From NCBI GenBank assembly GCA_964036155.1, contig OZ038422.1, forward strand, positions 23,707,201 through 23,771,200: a stretch of DNA of 64,000 bases, in the 5' to 3' direction. This stretch comes from Diploscapter coronatus. Its lineage: Eukaryota > Nematoda > Chromadorea > Rhabditida > Rhabditidae. The position numbers and the translations under genes were made by a program. Positions 53,842 to 64,000 of the stretch are shown piece by piece; position 1 is the stretch's first letter, and every line of letters begins with the position of its first letter. The notes beneath the pieces are model-generated. The model did no database searches and had not been told where the DNA came from. It saw nothing but the letters and a program-made list of their open reading frames with translations.

Positions 53842-54572
53842 TGCTGAAACATGGAAGAATTGACTGATTTTAGCGAAAAAAAATCGAGAAAACGGGAAGA
53901 AAATAAACTAAAATGGAAGCGAATTGAGAGAAATGCAAGCATCGATTTTTGCAAAGTGGCTGCACGGTATTTGTAAGCCAATTCAAAAACTTGATTTTCC
54001 GTGTTTTCTTTGAAACTTTTCAGAATAATTGAAGGTAATTATTGTCAGGGTAATTAACTATTTTAGACACGGTAATTGAGGGAGCTTGAAACTCTGAAAA
54101 AACAAGAAAGCTCGAATTTTAGCGAAATAATTTATTTCGGAGGATAGATAACAAGTGAAACTTTAGCTGTTTTGGATAAAAATACACGTAGAATTCGGAG
54201 TTGCTCTGAGTGATAAGATTGATAAAAAAAATTAAAACATCGATAAAACAACCAATTGCCATGTCAGAATTCAAATGTCTGTCATTTTTCAAGCTATTTC
54301 CTTCAAAATTCCATTATTTTTTTTAATGAAATAGTTCGAAATAAATGACAACGTGACCTATCTCGGAGTAACTTGAAAGAAACTTTTAAGATGATATTTT
54401 TCAAATTGCCCCGATCTGACATCCGAAAAATGCTCCCTATAAATGCACTTCTAAAAACGACGAATTACCGTAAAAGTTGGTAAAAAAATAATTTAGTATC
54501 ACAATTTCGATATAAAGTGAAATTTCAATGACGTAGAATCGGTTCGGCAGGATTTTTCCATGAAATTCTTCT
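53842..54572. other. Intergenic region between PDIA4 and BCAS2
   Basis: 731 bases between two same-strand genes; contains the BCAS2 promoter or, if the genes were co-transcribed, an unusually long intercistronic gap. No other feature seen. Confidence 0.5.
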
Positions 54573-57500
54573 TTAAAGTTCCTCTTTTTCCTTCTTTTTG
54601 TCGGCGGATTTCTTGAAAGACTTCGAAGAATGCTCTCGCATGAAGTTTTTCAGGTGATCGAGATCCCTAAATTTTTATTTCAAAATTCTAAAATTTTAGA
54701 TATATTGACAACATAAAAAATAATATAATAAAAACAACAGAGAAAAAAACGATTTAAATATTTTCGAGAGAAAAAAAAAATACCTATTTCCAGAATACTT
54801 GACCGGCGCATCTTTTTTGTCAGCAGGTGCGAAGTAAATGGTGGGGAATCCCTCGACGTTGTAGGGCGAAGGCACGTCGTTCGCGGTTGCGTCCATTTTC
54901 GACAGCACCAAGTTAGGCTCGGTCTTTTTGAGTTCGTTAGCCAGATCCTTGTATTTCGGCTCGAAGGCTTTGCAGTGGCCTGGAATAAATTCAATTCAAC
55001 AAGGTTCGAAAAATGGATAATAAAGATGCCCATTTTCTCAATTTTACTAGATTTTTCCTAATTTTTCTAACGCACAATTTTCAAAGTTAAAAACTTGACT
55101 CACCGCACCACGGAGCATAGAATTCGATGAGCACATCCTTGCTCTTGTCGTTGACGATTTTCTCGAAATTCGACGCGACGACAGTTTTGAGAGGGCCCTT
55201 GTCATCTTTCGGCAATGGAGCCGATTTCACGTGGGGCTTGGCTTTTCCTAAAGTTGTTATTTGGAACATTTTCATAATAAGTTTCAGGATTTTGTCAGGA
55301 CAAAATTTGATCAGTCTAAATAAATTTTCTAGTTTCAAGGAGGGTTTAAAAAATTATGGTCAAATTTTGTAAGGCAATTGTTAATGCTTGAAAACACAGT
55401 AGATAACAGACATTCAGAAATGCTCACCACTGCTGATTTTCTTCATGAACGCCTCGAGGTTCTCGTCGAGTTCCTCGTCGAATTCGTTCGGATACATTGG
55501 GTATTTCTTGCCGTCGAATCCGAACACAATCACGTTATGCTCGAGGCCAGAATCGCCTAAGATTTCACATCTCAAATGCGTTTTTTTCAAAATATTTTTA
55601 GTAGAGCTAGGATTGTATATTGTCTCTACTTCATATTGTCGAACATTGCAAAATATCCTTGCTTCTTTGAGATATGTTTCAAAGTAAAATGGGTTTGACT
55701 GAAATTAGAAAATATTCAATTCGTAATCTGTTCTCAAATTCTCTATCTTGAAAGAAAAACAATGTCCAACTTCATTCCGAAACTCGTGCAAAGATTATTC
55801 TATATTATATTTAATCTGCTAACTAATTTTTAATAATTTAATCCTAATTGTTCAAACTTGTCAAAAAATCCTACCCAATCCGACTTCCTCGAGTTCCTTG
55901 GCAAATTCCTCTTCGTCAGCCACAGCGAAGCGATACTTGTCCTTTTGGTACTGTAAAGATTACGCTAATTTTCAAATTCGGATTAGTATCTCACTTTCTG
56001 AGCAATATTGAGCACTTTCTGCCTCCAATACTCACTGCCTTCTCGGTACTGAATCGAGAAGTCGGCGTTGTAGTAGACCACCACAAGAGGGAATTTACTG
56101 TAGCGAGTGGCGGCGTTAGCCTATAATTTTTAAATTGATTTTTATAAATAAGATGGCTCTGTGAAATTAGAGCTTTTATTTTGAAACCTACCCTCGTCAT
56201 CTTTCCGACCAACGGGGCGGAATGCTCTCGGAAGAAGGCCAACAAATCTTCAGCGGTGGCTCCGACCTGAAATTTTAAAATTTCTTTTCTCTTAGAAAGA
56301 CGAGAAAAAATCGGATAGAAAGAATTGTGATGTAAAGTCGAAAAAGTAAAACCTTCGGAAAAGAAGTCAAAAGTACCTTATTGTAAGTCCTAGACTTGGG
56401 CTCGAATTTGGAATGGAAGAGTGCGGGATAGAAAATGATGATGTCGTTGGGTTTGGCATCGTACTTCTTGAATGCAGCCTTGTCCAGGGTGTAGCCCATC
56501 GTTTTGAATTCCTAAAGTCAAAATCTCAGCATTTCTGAAATATCTTTCAGAAGATCTAGAGCGTAATGAAGCTTCTCTTTACATACTAGTATAAATCATT
56601 CTAAAAATGAAAGTAAATCAGAAAAATGAGCTTTCAAAAAACGTCACCAAAAATGGCAGGTACAAAACCTCAATACTAAAAATCTACCTCTCTGAGCATC
56701 TCAGCCGAATCGCTGTAAGCCTCGAAGGTAGTCGAATCCTCGCTGGCGAAGAATCCCACGATGGTGACGTCGTCCTTGCTCATGAACTTCTCGATCTCGG
56801 CCAAATTCGACATTTTCTTCGCTGCAGGTCTCGACTGCTCCAACATGTACTTCACGATTCCGTTTGTCTCTCGAGGGCCGTTGTATTCGAAACTAAAAAC
56901 TGAATTATTCTTTTTCCGAAAGGAGAGCAAATCATTTTTAAATATCATCATCCGAGTCTTAGAAGTTCTAGAGATTACGCTTTCAAACTTGGGGCTTTTT
57001 AATCGCAACCGCGGTTGAAGAATTTTGAAAAATGCTGAGACTCGATTCGGCTGCAAAAGTTCTAAAAAGTCTCAGATCTGTACGCTTTGATACAAATTTT
57101 AGACTATTCTGTGTTATCATGATAAGTCTTTGGTAATGCGCGTTGATGAAAGTAAAATTGCCTGAAACTAGAAATTTATAAAGGTTTTAAAGTCTCACCG
57201 TCTTCCATTCCTGAGGATCTTCAAAGTGGGATATCCGCTGATCCCGTACTGATCGCCCAACTTCTTTTCCACAGTCGCGTCCACTTTCGCCAACCGGATT
57301 TTCGATCCTTGGGACTTCAACTTCTGGGCAGCTTTCTCGTATTCAGGGGCCAGCTAAGAATTAGAAATTGATGATTATTTTTGCGAAAATGTTATGTTTC
57401 GAGAGACTCTTAACCTTGAATTTTATTTTAAAAAATCTTGAAATTTGATTATCTTTTGACCATTTCGTTTGAACATAGGTCATCGAGAAGTTGCCGAAAA

Positions 57501-58475
57501 AAGAATGTAGGCGGCTATTTTTGTAAGATTCCCGACCCCGATTTAAAAATTCAAATGTGTGTCAACCTTTTTGCAATGTCCGCACCACGGCGCGTAGAAC
57601 TCCACCAGAACCAACTCGTTGTTCTTGATGAAGTCGTCGAACGTCTCCACGGTCAGGGCGACGACTTCCTCTGGGGGTGGCTTGTAGTTCGGATCCACTC
57701 GTGGCATGATCCAGTCGAGGATGCCTATAATTAGAAAAGATAATTACTCTCCCCCAATTAACCCGACTTAATCAGCATAATTATCGGGACTTAGTTGGTT
57801 AATTATACCCTGTTCATCTCTGCCTCCGTCGTAATCAACCGGTCCGTGGTTGTCCTTCCAGAATTTCAGTGTAGGGTAGCCCTGAATATTTGAATGAAAG
57901 AAAATTGAAGAAAAAAACACATAATATGTCGTTTCTGAAATACCTTAATTTCAAATCGCTTTCCAAGTTCGGTTTCGATAGTCGCATCAACCTTGGCCAA
58001 TGGAATCGGTGATTTTGCGGCCGCTTTTTCGTATTCTGGAGCGAGGGCCTGGAAATTGAATTTTTTTGGAATTTTGCCTAAAATTGTGTTAAGTTTTACC
58101 TTGCAATGTCCACACCACGGCGCATAGAACTCCACGAGCACGGTCGGATTCTTCTTGAGGAAGGCGTCGAAGTTCTTGTCCGTCAAAATCACCACCCCCT
58201 CGTCCTGCTCGTACTCCAATTCTTCCTCCTCACAAAATCCTGCAAAAATCGCCCGAATTATTTTTTTCTCTAGAACTACTGAATTTGAAATCTTCTTTCT
58301 GAATAATCAAAGTTCTTGATCAAAATCAGAAGTTTTCGAAAATCATAGTCAGAAAATAAATGAACAAAGTGGGTGGAGTCTAACCCAAGAATAAGGTCAA
58401 TTTACAGAGTAATAAAGGCCTACCATTCAGTATGAGGAGAATTGATATGCTCAGAGTGAGCCATTTGCGAGCCAT
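54573..58475 (-). CDS. PDIA4: Protein disulfide-isomerase A4 (ERp72)
   Basis: Fifteen exons, 620 aa: 58475-58424, 58239-58100, 58048-57944, 57881-57809, 57724-57567, 57353-57199, 56892-56688, 56511-56377, 56266-56192, 56120-55995, 55950-55875, 55556-55428, 55247-55104, 54979-54784, 54666-54573. It forms and rearranges disulfides in the ER lumen. A signal peptide ([18 protein letters not shown]) is followed by an acidic stretch and two tandem thioredoxin domains, each with [10 protein letters not shown]. Then come two redox-inactive thioredoxin-like domains and a third active domain, again [10 protein letters not shown]: the a0-a-b-b'-a' order of PDIA4. The C-terminus is lysine-rich and ends KEEL, an ER-retrieval signal. 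The ATG directly follows a TTTCAG acceptor. The gene has everything needed for full activity. Confidence 0.97.
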
Positions 58476-59490
58476 CTGAAATTCGAAAATTACAAATTAA
58501 GAGAAAAAAAATCGGAAATACAAATCGAGATAGCTTATTCGACGTGTCATAAGCGAGCCTTTGGTCCAATTTAGGAGGAAAAGCAGGAAGAAAAATTCTT
58601 AAAATAAGACAAAAAATTTCAATTTTTGAGGGATGAATCAAGAAAAATTAGGAAAGGGGAAATTTGATAGAGTGCAGAATTTGGGATATTTGCGAGTTTT
58701 CTCGAACTCCTTCTCTGAGAAAGTCGGAGAAATGGCACGGACCGTCGCTCCTCAAACATTCGATCAGCACTACGGGCTCTCTATCGGACCTCGACCAAGT
58801 CCACTCCCTCTTACCCTTTACTTTCTCATTGTTTACCCTCAAACCCATCGATAGATAGACCTAGTAGACCTAGACTGACCTTTATAGTATTGATCTCGCG
58901 CAAACCAAATGAAACTGTAAAAATTAGACAAAAGCTAGGCCTCGGAATGGGTTGAAAATGTTCTAGAAAAGTTAATAAAGTTGGAAAAAGTTTCAGAATT
59001 TTTGAAAAATTCTCTATATACAAGGGAAAATATTCGATAATCCCGAAAAAAAAAACCTGGAAAAAATACTCTGTGAACAGGAATAACTTGTGAAAGAACG
59101 GGAAAAAGTGCGTTTTGAGGAAAAAGACAAAAATGAATATCAAAAACGAAAAAATGCATTCAAAATCTGTATCTTTGAAACGTAGATTTGCGAGATTTAT
59201 AAATCGACGCGTTTTTCACAATTTCAACCCAAAGTGGAATAAACCAGCCGTGCTCTAAAGTAGGGAATGGGTGTAAATCGGAAAATCGCAAAATTCCGTC
59301 CAATGCAAGGTCAGCAAATGAAGATGCACTCTTTGCTTCCTTTTATTTCTTTCTTTTCCACTCTCCTTTCCTTTCTCTTTATTTTGTTGCTTTCTTTTTA
59401 CACTCGCGTTCCTCTTCGTTCATTTCATTTTTTTGGATTTTGGATTTTCGTTTTTTTCTCGAAAATTTTTTGTAATTTCACATTTTCAGA
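58476..59490. promoter_or_regulatory. Divergent intergenic region, PDIA4 and SDS3-like genes
   Basis: About 1 kb between divergent starts. A pyrimidine-rich run precedes the SDS3-like gene (about 59330-59480). An ACGT-containing unfolded-protein-response element was looked for but could not be assigned with confidence. Confidence 0.4.
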
Positions 59491-61555
59491 ATGGCACCCC
59501 AAAGGCGAAAAATTTCGACGAGTCGTTTGCAGTCGGGCAGCAATAATTCCTCGAATCTGGGAGGTAATTCAGGGAATCTCGATTACGATGCCGCTTTTCG
59601 GAGGGTAAATTGCACATTTTATCCAAAAATCATTATTTTTGCATCAAACTTCCGAAAATCCTGATAAAACGTGAAAAACAGTCACTTTTAAAACATTCCT
59701 TCTGAAATTGTGAAAAGTTGATGATTCTTGAGAAAATATTTCTTTTACTCCAGTTTCTCCGTCAGCGTCCACACGAGGCTGCCCGAATAGTGGAGGAGCT
59801 GAAGTCGGGCAGAAATGAGGAGCTCATCAAGGCCAGGAATAGGCTGCTCACCATGGCGGACGAAGCTGCCATACAAAATGCGATCAAATACGATGTTTGT
59901 TTCCTTTGATTTTTTAGTTTGACAAAATTTAGCAAACTTGAAAATAAAACCTCGCGTTTTTTAATTAGATAGTGATTTTGTGTATCTTTTAGAATATTCA
60001 AAGCTTCGAAACTAATGGTATTACAGAAGGGAAATTGTGTATAAAATTTGAAACGTTTCAAAGAAATTCCATTCCAGCTCACAATGGAGCGTATCGAGAA
60101 AGAGTACAAAGCACGAAAACGGCGCGCAATCGCGAATGCCGCAGCCAAGAAATTGACGCTCAAAGATAGCATGCTCAAGGTGGGTTTCCTTGAGTTTCGA
60201 AGTTGATGATTTTTTAAATCTTATAAACTTTCTGGTGAATAATACTTGGTAAAATACTAAACTTTTCAGATATCCCAATTTTTATCGGAATTTTTCAGGA
60301 AATCGACAACGAAATCGCCCGAGTGGAGGCGGAATATCAAGCCTCAGAAATCTCGAAGGCCAGCACTTCTGTGCAGATCGACACGAATAAGAAGACGCTC
60401 AGGGGGTAAGTAATAGTTTTCTACTATATGAAATTTGCTACATGTTCGAAATTTCAATCAAACAAAGCCACCTATTTCTCTGAAATATAAAGAGTAATTT
60501 CTGGAAGAAAAAGCAAATTCATTATCAATTCCATTTATTTATTGATTTTGCTTGAAACGTACAAAATTAAGGGAATTCCTTACTTTTCTCCTTCAGAAAT
60601 AATCTGTAAAATTTAGCCGTGGCGGTGGCGTTCTAGTCGAGCCGCCAACGTACTTCAACTCGATGCCCAAGCAGGTGGCCCCGAGCAGCACGCCTAACAT
60701 CACGTATCTCCTGTCTGAGGACAAAATCGCCGACGATCTGAAATGCTTTGCTGCCATGAACAATGAAAGTCCGCCAAAGGTGGGGTTTTAAACGTTGGAA
60801 AAAAGACTTTCAAATTTTTTTGAAACTCGTGGGAATTATTTATGAGCGATTGGCCAAGAACTATTGGAAATTTGATATGAAACCGAAAATATGCTCCAAA
60901 ATTGAAGAAATGTATTAGCTGTATAAACTTTCCTCATATGCGTTATTTCACGCTTTGAGATGAAAGTTTTCGCAGCCAAGTACATTCATAAACTACTTAT
61001 AAACGTCACCTTAATTCGTTTCAAGATGGCTTCAATTAATTATTTAGCAGGAAAAATACTCGTATTTTCAGCCCTCAACGGTTCGCGATCGCATCGATGT
61101 GACCGTGACGAAGCAGCGACTCTCTTATGGAGGCAGGCAATTCAAAGTGGGCGACGAGATCAGCGTCGAGAATACCGAATACGGCAAGATCGAGGACGCC
61201 AAAATCGAGAGTCTCCAGGAAGCTATGGTTGTCATCCGAGGCACTGCCTCCTGGGACACTAGACAGGTAAATTTGAAGGAGTTTTAGAAAACCTAAGTTT
61301 TCTATTACTTAAAACACGTTATTCGTAAGAAGCGTGTTCGGGGGTGGAATTGTCAATGATAGTTTAATTAGGATCGTGCTTAGCTGGTCTCTGTGAACAC
61401 TTTGATACCAAAGTCGAACTTTTAATGATGAATTTAGTGAACTTTTGAAGCCTACAATTCTTAACACTTAAAAAGCATTTTTAAAATTTCAGGTTTTCGC
61501 CTCTCCAAGCGATCTCTGTGACGGTCGAGTTCGGATTTTCAAGAAAGCCAAATAA
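59491..61555 (+). CDS. SDS3-like subunit of Sin3 histone deacetylase complex
   Basis: Seven exons, 294 aa: 59491-59604, 59754-59894, 60078-60179, 60299-60405, 60617-60779, 61072-61266, 61493-61555. SDS3/SUDS3 family proteins bridge Sin3 and class I histone deacetylases in nuclear repressor complexes. The coiled-coil part (about 39-140) has the family layout: EELKSGRNEELIKARNRLL, a turn, then LTMERIEKEYKARKRRAIAN and KLTLKDSMLKEIDNEIARVE. The last third (about 205-294) looks like the small barrel domain at the SDS3 C-terminus (FKVGDEISVENTEYG, RVRIFKK). The N-terminus is Ser/Asn-rich. The ATG follows TTTTCAG by one base. The match rests on pattern rather than long identities, so a BRMS1-type paralogue is the main alternative. 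Confidence 0.75.
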
Positions 61556-61960
61556 CGTTTTCCCGATGCAGTAATTTCCTAATTTTTTTCTTTCACAAGT
61601 ACAAACTAATCCAAAAATAATCTTATCATTTATTCCTCATGCTTTCACACGAAAATAAACGCTGATTCCTGTAATCTTCTAGAGCGAGATAAATATCGAG
61701 GAAAAATCAAAGTTCGAAAAATCTGCTTCGAAAAAATATAGGTATTTAGGACTTTGATAGAAATAAGTCCATGTTAAAGCCTGAAAGGTTGCACCAACAA
61801 AAAGAGATCACAGATATAATCTTGTTATGGATAAGGCCTCTGATAATAGTGATATGGCAAAATAATTCTTTGAAAGAAAATAAAATCTCTAAATCTCAAA
61901 AATCAACAATTTCAACAAAATCTTCGAAAAATAAATCCCTAAAATCGCTAAAATGTCTAA
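61556..61960. other. Intergenic region, convergent 3' ends
   Basis: 405 bases between the SDS3-like (+) and SLC25A26 (-) stops. It contains an AATAAA at about 61655 for the plus strand. Nothing else seen. Confidence 0.5.
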
Positions 61961-63395
61961 TTACTTGACGACCCAATACGATAAGGCTAATAGCGACTCA
62001 TAAGCACCGAAAAATACAAAACCACCTGCTGCTAGCCACAGAATCCGAGGGGTCACTCCTGCGTACAGAGCCGGAACTCCGCCTTCTTGGAATACCTAAA
62101 TTAGATATTTTAGGTTTTAGGAAAAATTTCTATTCTTCGTTTCAAAAATTCGTAAATTTTTGAGATGGTCTATTTTTATGACATTAAAATTCTTTGCAAA
62201 AATGTCACAATAAACGGTAAAATGACTATATTATATCTATATATTATAGTTGCTTCAGAAACTTTGAAACAAGAAAAACCAACTTGTTTGATAGTGCTAA
62301 TAATCGTCGGTGTGCTGGAACTTCTCGAGAGCATGATTCTCGTTTTGGCGACGTCCAAAGGAGTCGTGAGTCCTGCGGCGAATGAGCCGGCCAAACTCCC
62401 ACAAGTAGCGCCTTCTAATGGGGAGCAGTCGGAACCCTAGGAATAAAACAGATAGTATTTCAAATTTTAAGAAAAAGTTAAATAAGAAAAATACGCAATC
62501 TTAGATACTTCTTTCTGGTAGAGAATTTAGAATCTACTCAAAAAAAAAGTAATGTTAATCAGAACAAAACCCAATCCGAAGCTTTTTGAAAGTAAATTCA
62601 AAGCAAAAAAACTTCTTCCAAGTTACCTTGAGTAGAAAAAAACAACAGCAACAAATACCTTATGTCTAGCGTAGGTGGCTTTGAGATATTCCCACAACGG
62701 AAACTCGATCATCGAGAAGGGCACCTCCCTAGCGACTGTGCTCAGATAACCCCGGTAGAAGCCCTGCAGGCCGTGCTGCTCCAAGATCTCTCCGCAAATA
62801 CGAGCGATTTTGACACGGTTGGCGGCCTGTAGATGGAAAAAAGCTAATTTTGAAAATTATTCGACAAAAAATGAAATTTTTCTTCAATCGTTTCTGTAAG
62901 ATCGTGACTGGTTAAGAATACTTCAGGAAGTTGTATTTTTTACCTGCGATCGTTGCTTGATGAGCTCAGTCGGCACTCTCACTGCGCAGGCGACAATCTC
63001 GGCCAAACTCGCAGAAACTGCGTGGGTTAGCGAAGCTAGAATTCACACATTTAAAAAATACAAGGTTTAAAGAGAAAAAACTCACATTCACTGCCGAATG
63101 TCTTGTTCAGAGATCGATATGTCAGAAAGAAAATCGCCGCGCCCGGCGCTGAACCAATTGCTACTGACCCCATTCCGCTAGAAAAATACAAAATTAGACA
63201 AATATGAATCTTTCCAGAAACAATGGAAAAGTACCTGTAAATCCTGGAAAATCCACCCGCGGATCGGAATCCCTGCTGACTTTGCAGCCTCGTTTTGATG
63301 GTATCCAGCGGGTAGAGGCCCAAATCGACAGCTAGTCCGGCGCCGGCCCCGCAAATCAGCCACCGAACCACCTCGTCCCCGCTCGCACCCGTCAT
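61961..63395 (-). CDS. SLC25A26: Mitochondrial S-adenosylmethionine carrier
   Basis: Six exons, 266 aa: 63395-63235, 63177-63086, 63035-62944, 62826-62659, 62436-62284, 62095-61961. It exchanges S-adenosylmethionine for S-adenosylhomocysteine across the inner mitochondrial membrane, supplying methylation inside the organelle. The three carrier repeats each keep their signature: [23 protein letters not shown] and [12 protein letters not shown]. The segments [20 protein letters not shown] and [20 protein letters not shown] are close to this subfamily. The length is normal (human 274). The ATG directly follows a TTTCCGGTCAG acceptor and lies 299 bases below the end of another same-strand gene, so operon membership is possible. 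Confidence 0.95.
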
Positions 63396-63694
63396 CTGAC
63401 CGGAAAAATGCAAATTTTTCAGATTCTGTTGAAAAAGAACGAAAGGTTGAAACCGAGAGAATAAATAACTTCAAGCGCTTTTACAATCATTTGACGGGTA
63501 AAAATAGGCAAATATGTAGCACTTGTGAAGAAGGAAAGGAAACACGAAAAATGTGAAAAAATTAAAAATAAAAAAATCGAATTTCGCATATTGCATCTTT
63601 GGTGAAATGAACGAGAAATCATTTCCAAAACTAAAGTCATTACTTAAAACTCGGCCCTCCGAGATGCGATCTGCCAACGGACTTCTCGTCGTCG
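63396..63694 (-). promoter_or_regulatory. Short intercistronic gap before SLC25A26 (possible operon)
   Basis: About 299 bases separate the stop of the partial upstream gene from the SLC25A26 ATG, with an acceptor (GGTCAG) abutting that ATG. The pattern parallels the glyoxalase II / deoxyhypusine synthase gap at 7240-7535. Confidence 0.35.
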
Positions 63695-64000
63695 TCATTG
63701 ACCTTCTCCAGCAGGTTCAGCTAAATTGTTTCCAAAAATGTCGGAAAACACATGTGAAAATCGTCGAATATGCACAGTGAGAAACATAAGCAAGAAAAAC
63801 CCTCAAATTTTTGATAGGAAGCTTTGAGAATACGGAAACAACTAGAATCTCAGAGGAGTGATGATTTACCGAAGAGAGGTTCAATGGGTCGATTTGCAGA
63901 GCGTGATGACGCAAAGCCCTTCACCGACCCCGCTCGAGGTTCTGCCCTTTCCGGGAACGTCTCAGACAGGAACGCTAGGACGAGACCGAATCCGACTCGC
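63695..64000 (-). CDS. 3' end of an unidentified gene (cut by window edge)
   Basis: Exon 64000-63870, clearly richer in G and C than its flanks, ends at CTTCG/GTAAAT. It joins TTTAG/CTGAACC at 63720. The only frame open through the first exon reads ...GFGLVLAFLSETFPERAEPR... and stops at 63695 (AEPAGEGQ). The second exon in another frame gives a longer charged end (LNLLEKVNDDDEKSVGRSHL), but that frame has a stop inside the first exon. Product not recognised. Confidence 0.5.

Overview
The window looks like a chromosomal segment from a nematode. It is AT-rich, and the genes are split into many short exons separated by small introns that mostly run GT...TTTTCAG or TTTTAG. Several start codons sit 0-11 bases after a lone splice-acceptor sequence with no upstream coding exon, as expected for spliced-leader trans-splicing (about 7237, 11485, 53839, 58473, 59491, 63393, 44393). 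The gene set agrees: a two-module ET/Ly6-like GPI protein, a CHK-kinase-like (DUF1679) protein, and a non-LTR reverse transcriptase remnant of a type common in nematodes. No species can be named. Exon models were built by hand from splice sites and protein homology; the summed exon length of nearly every main gene is an exact multiple of three.

Layout. 1-4 kb: one weak exon and the ET/Ly6-like gene (-). 4.2-11.5 kb: deoxyhypusine synthase and glyoxalase II, both (-), 297 bp apart with an acceptor at the downstream start, so possibly an operon. A ~2.35 kb foldback element sits in a glyoxalase II intron. 11.9-24 kb: a HELQ-family helicase (+) that has lost most catalytic motifs but kept a Walker A motif. 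Its 6 kb intron holds a VSX/CEH-10-type homeobox gene (-), a coiled-coil gene (-) and perhaps a very small (+) ORF. 25-33 kb: a selenoprotein-S-like/glutaredoxin fusion (-), CHIC (+), and a CHK-like kinase (-) with an intron-containing tRNA-Ala nested in one intron. 35-37 kb: a near-perfect long inverted repeat abutting a reverse transcriptase fragment. 37-44 kb: a gene desert. 44-51 kb: dual oxidase maturation factor (DUOXA) and a small membrane protein with a cysteine-rich tail, both (+). 51-64 kb: BCAS2/SPF27 (-), PDIA4/ERp72 (-), an SDS3-like protein (+), the mitochondrial S-adenosylmethionine carrier SLC25A26 (-) and the end of another gene (-).

The genes serve unrelated housekeeping roles: hypusination, methylglyoxal detoxification, splicing, ER folding, chromatin repression and mitochondrial SAM import. 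They do not form one pathway. The points most worth following are the motif-poor HELQ with a nested homeobox gene, the VSX splice donor that reads TT instead of GT, the SelS-glutaredoxin fusion, the intron-bearing tRNA-Ala with C at position 33, and the two foldback elements.
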